Origin: Sphingobium trunci
GTDB taxonomy: Bacteria > Pseudomonadota > Alphaproteobacteria > Sphingomonadales > Sphingomonadaceae
Assembly: GCF_022664535.1 (NCBI RefSeq)
Contig: NZ_JAKUJY010000003.1
Span: 186,001 to 250,000, forward strand
Direction: 5' to 3'
DNA: 64,000 nucleotides
Below the pieces are notes generated by a model that ran no database searches, was not told the origin of the DNA, and was given only the letters and a program-made list of their open reading frames with translations. The position numbers and the translations under genes are program-made. Below are positions 25,767 to 34,390 of this stretch, in pieces; positions within the stretch are counted from its first letter, which is position 1, and the number at the start of each line of letters is the position of its first letter.

Positions 25767-27448
25767 TGTCCCGCTCCGGCAGGACGGCGCAAAGGGGTAT
25801 AATGATAGGGGCCGACGACGGTGCCGACGAAACCGCCCGCTTTCTTCGTACTGAGCAGCGTCGCGTCGAGCCCTGCCTTGAGCGTCCGCGTCCGGCCGTT
25901 CACGCCATAGTCGAACGCCATGGTGCCGCCCGTGGCCCGGATGGTCAGCGTCACCGGACCGGTCGCGGCGAGCGGCGCGGACGCCACCAGCGTATCGGTA
26001 TCCGCCTGGCCGCGCGTGTAGAGCGCTACGACCTGTTTCCCGCCGATCCGCGCCACGCCGAAGAAGAGGTTGTTCCGGTCGCTCTGCACCGCGGCAAGAC
26101 CGGCGCGGTCGCCATCCACGGCCGGACTATAGCGCAGCGTGGTGGAGATGGTGGCATTGGCATGCTGCTGGCGACGCCCGACAAAGGCCGGGACGCCGTT
26201 CAGGTCGCCAAGGGGCGCGCCGCTGTCCAGTTCCAGCGCGCCGCCGTTCAGGCGGTAGAAGGGCTGGCGCGGCGTGCGGATGCCGATCCACTGCATCGAC
26301 AGGCGGTTGCCGTCGAACTCGTCCGTATAGGAGAAATCGCCGCTGGTGGGCAGGGCGGGCCTCGCCTGAACCGGCAGGCGCGGGGCCTTGGCGACATGCG
26401 GGATCGCTTGCCCGTGCGGCAGGATGACCGGCCAGCCATCCTTCCATGTGACGGGCAGCAGGAAGGTCTCGCGCCCGATATTGTAAAAATCCTTCGCATA
26501 AGGACGAACCGCCAGGAAGGTCGCCCACCAGTCGCCATTCTGCGTCTGCACCAGCTTGGCGTGCCCCGCCGAACCGATGGGGTCGGGCCGGGCGGGGTCC
26601 AGATCACGCTGGGTGAGGATCGGATTGTCCTGGAAGGGCAGATAGGGGCCGCGTAGTTCCTTCGACCGGAACACCACCTGGGAATGGTTGACGCTGGTGC
26701 CGCCCTCCGCCGCCGTCAGATAATAAAAGCCGTCCTTCCTGAAGATATGCGGCCCTTCGATCCAGACCGGCTTTTTCGCGATATCGACGCCGCCGTTGAT
26801 GAGTTGCGTGCTGGGCCCCACCATCTTGCCGGTGCGCCAGTCGAATTCCTGAATCCAGATGGCGCGATGCCCGTCATAGCGGGCAGGCTCGTCCGGTGCG
26901 CGGTTGTTGACGATATAGGCCTTGTCGCCTTCCCAATAGATGGAGGGATCGATGCCTTCGAAGGGCAACCAGACAGGGTTGGACCATGGTCCGGCGGGAT
27001 CCTTCGCGGTGATGACGAAATTGCCCCGGCACCCGACACAAGTGTTGACGATGTAGAAGGTACCGTCATGCCAACTGATGTCCGGCGCGAATGCAGCCTG
27101 GGATGTTCCGCGTCCGGTGAAGTCGAGCTGTTCGGGCCTGTCGATCGCATTGCCGATCTGGGTCCAGTTGACGAGGTCTTTGGACTGGAAAATCGGCAGG
27201 CCGGGGAAATGGGCGAAGGAGGAATTCACCAGATAATAGTCGTCGCCCACGCGGGTGATGGAAGGATCGGGATAATAGCCCGACAGGATCGGATTGCGAT
27301 AGTCGCCCCTGGGCAGGGGGGCCTGCTCGACAGCATGACCCTGATAGGTGAAGCGTTCGAAACGGGCAGGAGCGGCCTGCGCGGCCATGGTGGAGAGTGA
27401 CAGGAGCGCCAGGGGCAGGATCGTCATGGTGGATGCCCGGCGCTTCAT
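25763..27448 (-). CDS. GH43 glycosidase with C-terminal concanavalin-like (DUF1349/GH43_C2) domain
   Basis: I chose ATG 27448, giving 561 residues, because it follows an AGGAGAG site and begins a signal peptide (MKRRASTMTILPLALLSL, cleavage near MAAQA). Catalytic elements are the general base in YYPDPSITR, the pKa modulator in EGIDPSIYW, and the general acid in WIEGPHIFRKDGFYYL. The C-terminal ~210 residues (FSYTDEFDGNRLSMQWIG onward) form the beta-sandwich that shapes GH43 xylosidase and arabinofuranosidase active sites. It heads an ATGA-linked operon with GH95 and GH27. A GTTAxCGxTAAC-type operator lies 46 bases upstream. The substrate is probably arabinose- or xylose-substituted oligosaccharides in the periplasm. 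Confidence 0.9.
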   Translation of the reverse strand: MKRRASTMTILPLALLSLSTMAAQAAPARFERFTYQGHAVEQAPLPRGDYRNPILSGYYPDPSITRVGDDYYLVNSSFAHFPGLPIFQSKDLVNWTQIGNAIDRPEQLDFTGRGTSQAAFAPDISWHDGTFYIVNTCVGCRGNFVITAKDPAGPWSNPVWLPFEGIDPSIYWEGDKAYIVNNRAPDEPARYDGHRAIWIQEFDWRTGKMVGPSTQLINGGVDIAKKPVWIEGPHIFRKDGFYYLTAAEGGTSVNHSQVVFRSKELRGPYLPFQDNPILTQRDLDPARPDPIGSAGHAKLVQTQNGDWWATFLAVRPYAKDFYNIGRETFLLPVTWKDGWPVILPHGQAIPHVAKAPRLPVQARPALPTSGDFSYTDEFDGNRLSMQWIGIRTPRQPFYRLNGGALELDSGAPLGDLNGVPAFVGRRQQHANATISTTLRYSPAVDGDRAGLAAVQSDRNNLFFGVARIGGKQVVALYTRGQADTDTLVASAPLAATGPVTLTIRATGGTMAFDYGVNGRTRTLKAGLDATLLSTKKAGGFVGTVVGPYHYTPLRRPAGAGQ

Positions 27449-27493
27449 TCTCTTCTCTCCTTTCATCAACGCGCGTGAGGCGCGGCGATTGTT

Positions 27494-27505
27494 GATTACG
27501 TTAAC
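27494..27505. promoter_or_regulatory. LacI-type operator, GTTAxCGxTAAC motif, site A
   Basis: GATTACGTTAAC lies in the promoter of the GH43-GH95-GH27 operon and in the divergent region shared with the LacI gene. Ten bases (CGTTAACATA, 27499-27508) recur exactly at site C (35562-35571). Confidence 0.55.
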
Positions 27506-27732
27506 ATATGCGGTAGTCGAATCGCGCCGGAATCCCGATAGCAAGGTCAGAGCGCGGCCGCGGCGGGGATCGTATCGGATAGTCTGGTCTGGTCAATAAC
27601 TCCCACAAATAAATTTGCAATCACGGAGCGGCGCCCATCGCCAGCATCATGGGAATGGTCCAATTTTCCCTTTGCCTCGACCGATCCATGGCTTAGGCCA
27701 TGGGGCGGGATATGCGGGCAAAAGGGCAGGAA

Positions 27733-28767
27733 ATGGCCAGACCAGAGCGGCGGGGCGTGACGATCGTCGATGTGGCTGCGCGCGCGGGGGTATCGTCGAT
27801 GACCGTTTCCAGGGTCATCAACGGCCGGACCGGCGTCAGCGACGAAACCCGTGCGATGGTCAAGGAAGCGATCAAGGCGCTGGCCTACATACCCAATGTC
27901 GCGGCACGCAGCCTCGTCACCTCCTCGGAATTACGGATCGGGGTCATTTATTCGAACGCCCGGGCCGCGTTCATGAGCGATTTCCTGACCGGCGTGTTCG
28001 AAGAGGCATCGGCGCGCGGCGCCCGCCTGATATTGTTGAAGGGGGAGGAGGGACGCCCGCCCCCCACCACAGCGCTGGAGGATCTGGCGGCCTCCAACGT
28101 CAGCGGCGTGCTGCTTGCCCCGCCTCTGGGGGAGGCGCCCGAAGTTCTACGCATATTGCGCGAGGCGGGCTGTGCCATGGCGGCCGTGGGCGCCTACCCA
28201 TCGCCGGAAAAGATTTGCGTCCGTATCGACGACCGGGCCGCATCCTATCAGATGACGCGGCTTTTGCTGGACCAGGGGCACCGCAGGCTGGGCTTCATAT
28301 TGGGCAATCCGGACCAGGCCGCCAGTGCCGAGCGCATGGCCGGTTTCCATGCCGCCGTCCGCGAAACCGGCGGAGTCGACATCCAGGTGGTGCAGGGCGA
28401 TTTCACCTATGCATCCGGGCTGGTGGCGGCCGAACAGCTTCTGTCCTCGTCCCAGCCGCCCACCGCCATATTCGCCAGCAACGACGATATGGCCGCGGCG
28501 GTCGTTTCCGTCGCGCACCGGCGTCATCTCGACGTGCCGGGCGAATTGACGGTGGCGGGGTTCGACGACACGACGGCTGCGGTGACGCTCTGGCCGCCGC
28601 TCACCACCGTACGGCAACCCGTGCGCGAACTGGCGGCAGAGGCCCTCAGCCTGCTGATCGCCGAGATCGGCGCGGGGGGCGGCAAGGCGGATGTGCCGCG
28701 CGAGCGGATATTGAGCCATGAGATCGTGGAGCGCGAGTCCACCTCTGTCAGGGCGAAGGCGGACTGA
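27733..28767 (+). CDS. LacI family transcriptional regulator
   Basis: 344 residues from ATG 27733; two in-frame ATGs at 27700 and 27712 are alternatives. The start was set so the helix-turn-helix falls at residues 9-30 (GVTIVDVAARAGVSSMTVSR), followed by the hinge helix region AARSLVTSS. The effector domain is periplasmic-binding-protein-like, with GVIYSNARAAFMSDFLTG, VSGVLLAPP, GHRRLGFILGNPDQ, AIFASNDDMAAAVV and LTVAGFDDT. It is transcribed divergently from the GH43-GH95-GH27 operon and convergently with the GH43 xylosidase gene, overlapping it by 20 bases. It is the only LacI regulator in the window. It is therefore the leading candidate to bind the GTTAxCGxTAAC sites, with a pentose or oligosaccharide as inducer. 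Confidence 0.9.
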   Translation: MARPERRGVTIVDVAARAGVSSMTVSRVINGRTGVSDETRAMVKEAIKALAYIPNVAARSLVTSSELRIGVIYSNARAAFMSDFLTGVFEEASARGARLILLKGEEGRPPPTTALEDLAASNVSGVLLAPPLGEAPEVLRILREAGCAMAAVGAYPSPEKICVRIDDRAASYQMTRLLLDQGHRRLGFILGNPDQAASAERMAGFHAAVRETGGVDIQVVQGDFTYASGLVAAEQLLSSSQPPTAIFASNDDMAAAVVSVAHRRHLDVPGELTVAGFDDTTAAVTLWPPLTTVRQPVRELAAEALSLLIAEIGAGGGKADVPRERILSHEIVERESTSVRAKAD

Positions 28768-30382
28768 CGCCGTCCTGCCCCTCATAGACGAACCAGGCGA
28801 AATCCGCCGGCATCGCGCCTCCGGAACTATCCTGACATGCCATGCCGACAAAGGCTCCGGTGAAATTGGGCAGTCCGGGAGAGGTGACCTCGTCCGACAG
28901 GATGCTGGCGTCCAGTGTCCGGTCCAGCATGTTCCAGGATGCCGCGCCCTCGGGCCGCCAGGCGAAGCGCAGCCTGTCCCCGTCCACCTCCGCGCGCAGT
29001 TCGATCGGCCCTTCGGGAAGCGTCGTGATCACTTCCAGCGTGGTGCCCTCCTCCTGATCCGGTGACGCGCACATGAGTTGCAATTCCCGCGCGCCCTCGT
29101 CCGCGCTGATGCAGAGATAATGGAATTTCATGCTGTTATAGTAATAGATCAGTCCGGCAGCCTGCTGGAAACTGCTCGGATCGAAGCTGAGGCAAGTGGT
29201 CGCCGTGAAGCGGAAATGCTCCTGGCGGCGCGCCACCAGGGCCTGTTCGAACAGGCTGCCTACCGTCTCGCGCCCGTAGAGACGAAGGAAACCGGGCCGG
29301 GCGGAGAGGCTGAACAGGCGTTCGGGGAAGGGAGTCCGCAACCACTGGAACGGCTCGGGGAGGTCGGGGCCGTTGAAGTGGCCGTCCCGGGCCGGCGCCG
29401 GAAAGGGCGACGGCGCCAGCGGTGGGACTGGCGGCGCAGGCATCGGGCGGGCGTCGCCATCCAGCGTCCGCAGCCATCCATCTTCACCCCATCGCATCGG
29501 CTGGATCGCGGTTTCCCGGCCCATGATGCAGCGCTCGCGGCCCGGCAGAGGGCGGCCGCACAGATAGGCGAGCCAGGGCGTGCCGTCGGGCAGCTCGACC
29601 AGATCGCCATGCCCCGCCCGGGCGATGGGGGCATCCCGCTCACCGAAGGAGGTCAGCACCGCGCCGTCCGGATGCACCTCATAAGGCCCCAGAAGGTTGC
29701 GCGACCGTGCCATGACGACGGCATGGTTCCATCCGGTGCCGCCCTCCGCCACGAGCAGATGATAATAGCCGTCGCGCTTGTAGAGATGGGGGCCTTCGGT
29801 CAGGCCGCGATCCGTGCCCTGAAAGATCAGATGCGGCTCGCCGGTCAGGGTGCGGCTGGCACGGTCGAAACCCTGTATCTGGATGCCCGCGAAACGGCCC
29901 CGGCCGGGGCGATGGTCCCACAGCATGTTGAGCATCCAGCTGCGGCCGTCATCATCGTGGAACAGGGCAGGATCGAAGCCGCTGCTGTTGAGATAGGCAG
30001 GGTCCGACCATTGTCCATCGATACGGTCGCAGGTCACGACATGATTGTGGAAATCCCGCAGCGACACGCCTCTTGCCCCGTTCACCGTCGTGGTGCCGTA
30101 GCGCTTGACGTCAGTGAAGATCAGCCAGAAGCGGCCGTCGGCGAAACTCAGGTCAGGCGCCCAGACCCCGCAGGAGTCCGGATTGCCGCGCATGTCGAGC
30201 TGCGATGCGCGGGCCAGTGGACGCGCCACGAGCCGCCAGTGCACAAGGTCGCGGCTATGATGGATCTGAACGCCCGGATACCATTCGAAGGTGGATGTGG
30301 CGATGAAGAAGTCGTCGCCGACCCGCAGGATCGAGGGATCGGGATTGAACCCGCGCAGGATGGGATTGGAAAAATGGTTCAT
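28748..30382 (-). CDS. GH43 beta-xylosidase, XynB-type, cytoplasmic
   Basis: 544 residues from ATG 30382, which overlaps the transporter stop (ATGA). There is no signal peptide, so it is cytoplasmic. The N-terminal propeller starts SNPILRGFNPDPSILRVGDD with the general base aspartate. The pKa modulator is in SSGFDPALFHDDDG and the general acid glutamate in LTEGPHLYKRDGYYHLL. The C-terminal domain is the concanavalin-like XynB type (QQAAGLIYYYNSMKFHYL). This is the classic intracellular xylosidase that splits imported xylobiose and short xylo-oligosaccharides. Coupling to an MFS permease gives an import-and-hydrolysis pair. A GTTAxCGxTAAC-type operator and a second LacI-type site lie upstream of the permease. 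Confidence 0.92.
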   Translation of the reverse strand: MNHFSNPILRGFNPDPSILRVGDDFFIATSTFEWYPGVQIHHSRDLVHWRLVARPLARASQLDMRGNPDSCGVWAPDLSFADGRFWLIFTDVKRYGTTTVNGARGVSLRDFHNHVVTCDRIDGQWSDPAYLNSSGFDPALFHDDDGRSWMLNMLWDHRPGRGRFAGIQIQGFDRASRTLTGEPHLIFQGTDRGLTEGPHLYKRDGYYHLLVAEGGTGWNHAVVMARSRNLLGPYEVHPDGAVLTSFGERDAPIARAGHGDLVELPDGTPWLAYLCGRPLPGRERCIMGRETAIQPMRWGEDGWLRTLDGDARPMPAPPVPPLAPSPFPAPARDGHFNGPDLPEPFQWLRTPFPERLFSLSARPGFLRLYGRETVGSLFEQALVARRQEHFRFTATTCLSFDPSSFQQAAGLIYYYNSMKFHYLCISADEGARELQLMCASPDQEEGTTLEVITTLPEGPIELRAEVDGDRLRFAWRPEGAASWNMLDRTLDASILSDEVTSPGLPNFTGAFVGMACQDSSGGAMPADFAWFVYEGQDGVSPPSP

Positions 30383-31626
30383 TGCGGCTTGCGTACCAAT
30401 ATCCACAGGAGAGCGGCGCCCACCAGATCGAGCAGGCCGAGCAGGACGAAGAAGGGTGTGTAACCGACCTGATCGACCATCTGGCCCAGCAGCAGGGAAA
30501 AGACGAGCAGGCCGAGATTGCCCGCCATCCCCGCCATTCCGGCGGCGGTTGCGACTTCATTCTTCGGGAAAAGATCGGACGCCATGGTGATGACGGTGAC
30601 CGACAATGTCTGATGGGCGAAGCCGCCAAGGCAGAGCAGCGCGATCGCTGCAAAGGGATGGGAGGCAAGGCCGACGAAGGCCATGCCCGTCATCAGGACC
30701 GCGCCCAGGGTGAAGGCCCAGCGGCGAGCGTCGATCAGGTCCACATGGCGGCGCTGGAGGAAGGTCACGACGGCTGGGCCGAACAGGCATCCCAGATCCG
30801 CGGCGAGAAAGGGAAGCCAGGCGAAAAGCGCGATCTGCCCCAGGTCGAAACCGCGCGCCCGCGCCAGATAGAGCGGCATCCAGAAGGACAGCATGCCCCA
30901 GACCGGATCGGCCAGCATGCGGGGCAGGGCAATGCCCCAGAGATCGCGGCGCCGCGCCATGGAGAGAAGCGACGGGCGCTCCGCACGGGCAGCGAGCCGG
31001 GCCTCCTGTCCGCTCAATATATAGTCTCGTTCCGCCTCGCCCAGCCGGTGGTGCCGGGCGGGCGTGTCATAATTTATCAGCCAGAGCAGTGCCCAGACCA
31101 GCCCGATGCCTCCGGCAACAAGGAAGGCCAGCCGCCAGCTATGCACCATGACCGCCCAGGCGACGAGCGGAGGGGCGAACACCGCGCCGAACGATGCGCC
31201 GATATTGTAGACGCCGCCCGCGAGGCCGCGTTCCCTGGACGGGAACCATTCGGCGACCAGCTTCTGGCCAGCCGGTTGCGCCGACCCCTCCGCCAGGCCG
31301 AGCAGGCCGCGCAGCGCGGCGAAGCCGAACCAGCCATTGACCAGCGCATGGGCCATGGTGACGAGCGACCATATGGCGACGCAGAGGGCGAAGCCGATCC
31401 GCAATCCTGCGCTGTCCAGGAAATAGCCCGCGATCGGCTGGAACATCACGCCGAGCTGGAACGCGCTCGTGATCCAGCCATATTCGGCATTGCTGATTCC
31501 CTGTTCGGTGAGGATGACCGGAGCCGCCACGCCCATGACCGATCGCGCGAGATAATTGATGACCATCGCGCCGACGAGAAGGCCGATGATGGTCCAGCGG
31601 AATTTGCCGATGCCTAGGCGGACCAT
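30379..31626 (-). CDS. MFS transporter, anion:cation symporter (hexuronate/sugar) family
   Basis: 415 residues with about 12 transmembrane helices. It starts MVRLGIGKFRWTIIGLLVGA, typical of the ExuT/ACS branch, with the loop motif AEGSAQPAGQKLVAEWFP and GERGLA-like ERGLAGGVYNIG after helix 4. It is followed with an ATGA overlap by a cytoplasmic beta-xylosidase. The likely cargo is xylobiose or other short xylo-oligosaccharides, possibly aldouronic acids, across the inner membrane. The assigned ATG 31626 has no clear ribosome binding site. A strong GGGAGGAGG lies about 120 bases upstream in front of another reading frame that overlaps this start, so translational coupling to a leader peptide is possible. 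Confidence 0.88.
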   Translation of the reverse strand: MVRLGIGKFRWTIIGLLVGAMVINYLARSVMGVAAPVILTEQGISNAEYGWITSAFQLGVMFQPIAGYFLDSAGLRIGFALCVAIWSLVTMAHALVNGWFGFAALRGLLGLAEGSAQPAGQKLVAEWFPSRERGLAGGVYNIGASFGAVFAPPLVAWAVMVHSWRLAFLVAGGIGLVWALLWLINYDTPARHHRLGEAERDYILSGQEARLAARAERPSLLSMARRRDLWGIALPRMLADPVWGMLSFWMPLYLARARGFDLGQIALFAWLPFLAADLGCLFGPAVVTFLQRRHVDLIDARRWAFTLGAVLMTGMAFVGLASHPFAAIALLCLGGFAHQTLSVTVITMASDLFPKNEVATAAGMAGMAGNLGLLVFSLLLGQMVDQVGYTPFFVLLGLLDLVGAALLWILVRKPQ

Positions 31627-31804
31627 GTCTGAGATCCGGCCTGATGATCGTCCATGGCAAGGGGCATGGCCGCCGCCCGCTCCGGGTGGACCATCGAACG
31701 CGATTTCAGAGCGGCCGGTGATGCTGTTGCGTTCAGGGCCTTCCTCCTCCCAATATATTTTGTATGAGTATTATGGATTGCCATGGCAATATCAAGAGAT
31801 AACG

Positions 31805-31816
31805 TTAACGATAACG
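31805..31816. promoter_or_regulatory. LacI-type operator, GTTAxCGxTAAC motif, site B
   Basis: GTTAACGATAAC overlaps the palindrome TTAACGTTAA at 31801-31810, so two phased half-matches lie side by side. It is positioned to control the MFS-xylosidase operon and possibly the divergent antiporter. Confidence 0.55.
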
Positions 31817-31950
31817 TTCCTTTGGTACGATAGCGAACCGCAGGGTGAAAATAGCATCGGCAATGGCGCAATGCCAAATGCCAGGCCCGCGATGCCAGGC
31901 GCGCGCCTGCTCCGATACCGGAAGAAGGGCTTTCTCCTTTTCCTCGATCG

Positions 31951-31964
31951 TGGTAGCGCTCCCA
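31951..31964. promoter_or_regulatory. LacI-type operator, TGGTAGCGCTATC motif, site 4 (weaker)
   Basis: TGGTAGCGCTCCCA keeps the first ten bases of the motif exactly. It lies 22 bases before the antiporter start, where a repressor would block transcription. Confidence 0.4.
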
Positions 31965-31986
31965 ACACAAGATGGGGGAGGGTCGA

Positions 31987-33336
31987 ATGGCTAGGGATGC
32001 TATTTCCATGCTGGCAAACATTCTGGCGCCTCATGGGCCGCCTGTGGGAGCGAAACTGTCCAGCTTCGTCGCAGGCGACTACAGCATTCACTTTTTTCTG
32101 CAACTGGCGCTCATTCTGGCGGCGTGCCGGGGCGTGGGCTGGCTTGGCCGGAAATATCTCGCGCAGCCGCAGGTGGTGGGTGAAATGATCGCCGGCGTCC
32201 TGCTGGGACCATCGCTGTTCGGGCTGATCGCGCCCGATCTGCAGGCCCTCATCTTTCCCAGGGATACGAACGGCCTGCTCTATGCGGGCGCGCAGTTCGG
32301 CGTCTCGCTCTATATGTTCCTTGTCGGCTTGACCCTGCGGCTCGATCATTTTCGGTCGAAGGCACGCAATGCGGCCATGGTATCGGCCGCCGGCCTGTTC
32401 GCGCCCTTCCTGATCGCGGTGCTGATCACGCCCGGCCTGGTGGCCGTGCCCGGCCTGTTCGCGAAAGGCATCGGGCAGGGCAGCGCGACGCTGTTCATGG
32501 GCGCGTGCATCGCCCTGACGGCTTTCCCGATGCTGGCGCGCATCATCAATGAACGCGGACTTGCCGACAGCCCGCTCGGCACGCTGTCCCTGACTGCGGG
32601 AGCCTTTGACGATGCGGCATCCTGGTGCGTGCTGGCCGTGGTCCTTGCCCTGTTCGGCGGCGGCGGCAGCGTGGCCGTGCTGGCGATCGCCGGCGGCTTC
32701 CTTTATGTCGGCTTCCTGCTGATGTTCGGGTGGCGGTTGCTCGCACCGCTGGGCCGCGCGGTCGAGGCGCGGGGCGAGATGAGCATGACGGTGCTGGCGA
32801 TGACGCTGGCGCTATTCTGCCTCTCCGCGTTCGTCATGGATGCGATCGGCATCCACGGCATATTCGGCGGGTTCATCCTGGGCGTGTTCATGCCGCGCGG
32901 ATTGTTCGTGGAGGAATTGAAGAAGAAGGTCGAACCGGTTGCCGTCGTCATGCTGCTGCCGATGTTCTTCACCTATTCCGGCCTCAATACACGGCTCGAC
33001 ATGGTCAATTCGCTGCCGTTTCTGCTGATCGCGCTGGGCATATTGGCCGCCTCCATTACGGCCAAGTTCGGCGCCTGCTATGCCGCCGCCCGTCTTTCGG
33101 GCGAGGACAATCGCACCGCGCTGGGCATTGGGGCGCTCATGAATTCCCGGGGCCTGATGGAATTGATCATCATCAATATCGGGATACAGAAGGGCATTAT
33201 CGAACCGGCCCTGTTCTCGATGCTGGTGCTGATGGCCATCGTGACCACCATGATGGCGGGGCCCCTGTTCGAGATCTTCTATGGCAGGCAGGCGAGGGCG
33301 GAAGGAGAATTGGCTCAGCTCGGAATGGCGGCGTGA
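31987..33336 (+). CDS. Cation:proton antiporter, CPA2 (KefB/NapA-like) family, membrane domain only
   Basis: 449 residues from ATG 31987, preceded by GGGGGAGGG; an in-frame upstream codon is less likely. There are about 12 membrane helices. Key segments are QPQVVGEMIAGVLLGPSLFG, ALTAFPMLARIINERGL, the conserved ion-site AFDDAASW, and the late motif GIGALMNSRGLMELIIINIG. The regulatory RCK/TrkA-N domain found in KefB proteins is absent, which is usual for the shorter members. It exchanges Na+ or K+ for H+ at the inner membrane. Its place in a carbohydrate regulon with a LacI-type site just upstream is unusual. It may balance ions or pH during acid production from sugar oxidation, which is inference. 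Confidence 0.88.
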   Translation: MARDAISMLANILAPHGPPVGAKLSSFVAGDYSIHFFLQLALILAACRGVGWLGRKYLAQPQVVGEMIAGVLLGPSLFGLIAPDLQALIFPRDTNGLLYAGAQFGVSLYMFLVGLTLRLDHFRSKARNAAMVSAAGLFAPFLIAVLITPGLVAVPGLFAKGIGQGSATLFMGACIALTAFPMLARIINERGLADSPLGTLSLTAGAFDDAASWCVLAVVLALFGGGGSVAVLAIAGGFLYVGFLLMFGWRLLAPLGRAVEARGEMSMTVLAMTLALFCLSAFVMDAIGIHGIFGGFILGVFMPRGLFVEELKKKVEPVAVVMLLPMFFTYSGLNTRLDMVNSLPFLLIALGILAASITAKFGACYAAARLSGEDNRTALGIGALMNSRGLMELIIINIGIQKGIIEPALFSMLVLMAIVTTMMAGPLFEIFYGRQARAEGELAQLGMAA

Positions 33337-33370
33337 CGACTTGCCCTCGCGCTCATGAGAATTGACGCGT

Positions 33371-34390
33371 TCATGCCGAGAGCCAGGCGGGATTGAGCGG
33401 GAGAACCGCCAGCATGTCGGATGAGGTCATGAACAGGCGCCGGCCGCCCAGGTCGAAGCAGCAATTGGCCACCGTCTTTCCCGTGCTGGCCAGGCCCAGC
33501 GCCTGCCCTTGGGCCGTGAGGATATGGACGCCGCCGGGACCGGTCGCGAAGACATGTCCGTCGGGCGCCACCTTGATCCCGTCGGGCAGGCCGGGCAAGC
33601 CTTTCTCCCGATGGACACGCATGTCGTAGAACAGGCGCTGGCCCGTCGCCAGGCCGTGCGCGTCCAGTGCATAGGCATGGACCTCCGGCTGGCGTTCGTC
33701 GGATAGGGCCAGATAAAGCGTCCGCCCGTCCGGCGAAACCGCCACGCCATTGGGGCGGCGATGGCTCCGGTCGAGCAACGTCAGCTTTCCGTCCGGCCCC
33801 AAGGCATAGAGGCCAGAATAATCCAGCTCGCGCAGGGACGAGGTGTCGCCATCGGTCAGCCCATAGGGCGGATCGGTGAAATAGATCATGCCGGATGGGG
33901 CGACGCACAGATCATTGGGGCTGTTGAAGCGCTTGCCTTCGAAGCGATCGGCCAGGATCGTCCGCTTGCCGGTGCGCGGATCGACCCGCACGATGGCCCG
34001 CGTTCCGCTGTCGGCGGCGATCAGCGCACCCGCTGCGTCCAGCGCCAGGCCGTTGAGGCCCGCTTCCCGGATGCCGGGCGGAACGACGCCTTGCAGGCCC
34101 GAAGGCGACAGCAATGGGCGCGCGCCGCCCTCGGCGCGCCACCGGTACAGGACATTGGAAGGCGGATCGTTGAACAGCAGTCCATTGTCCCGCGGAACCC
34201 AGACCGGACCTTCCGCCCATCGGAAGCCCTTTGCCAACAGGCTGATCGATGCCGCCGGCGCGATGATCCCGTCGAGCGCGGGAGAGAGCCGGGTGATGGA
34301 GCCGATATTCGCCGCTGCGGTTTCGGCGCGCGCCACGGTGCTGACCGGCAGGCTGGCCAAGCCCGTCAGGAACATCCGGCGGGACGTCAT
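33371..34390 (-). CDS. Exported SMP-30/gluconolactonase family lactonase
   Basis: 339 residues from ATG 34390, which overlaps the stop of the oxidoreductase gene (ATGA). The N-terminus TSRRMFLTGLASLPVSTVARA is a twin-arginine-like export signal. The six-bladed propeller has the SMP-30 landmarks WAEGPVWVP with the metal-binding glutamate, LNGLALDAAGALIAADSG, FNSPNDLCVAPSGMIYFTDP with the asparagine and aspartate ligands, RRPNGVAVSPDGRTLYLA, and LPDGIKVAPDGHVFATGPGG. It should hydrolyse an aldonolactone such as xylono-, glucono- or arabinonolactone in the periplasm. Coupling to a Gfo/Idh oxidoreductase suggests a two-step aldose-to-aldonate conversion. Confidence 0.88.
   Translation of the reverse strand: MTSRRMFLTGLASLPVSTVARAETAAANIGSITRLSPALDGIIAPAASISLLAKGFRWAEGPVWVPRDNGLLFNDPPSNVLYRWRAEGGARPLLSPSGLQGVVPPGIREAGLNGLALDAAGALIAADSGTRAIVRVDPRTGKRTILADRFEGKRFNSPNDLCVAPSGMIYFTDPPYGLTDGDTSSLRELDYSGLYALGPDGKLTLLDRSHRRPNGVAVSPDGRTLYLALSDERQPEVHAYALDAHGLATGQRLFYDMRVHREKGLPGLPDGIKVAPDGHVFATGPGGVHILTAQGQALGLASTGKTVANCCFDLGGRRLFMTSSDMLAVLPLNPAWLSA

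Larger units (their letters stand above)
31627..31986. other. 360-base regulatory region between the MFS and antiporter genes
   Basis: This is the longest gene-free stretch in the window. It contains a GTTAxCGxTAAC-type operator (31805-31816), overlapping a TTAACGTTAA palindrome, and a weaker TGGTAGCGCTATC-type operator (31951-31964). On the minus strand there is a strong ribosome binding site (GGGAGGAGG) ahead of a 40-codon frame beginning with CTG at 31736. That frame ends at 31614 inside the MFS gene. The frame resembles no known protein and may be a leader peptide or chance. Confidence 0.5.

Noticed and set aside
24354..25802. 482-residue plus-strand frame
   Set aside because: It is antisense to GH95, which has complete family motifs and ATGA links to its neighbours.
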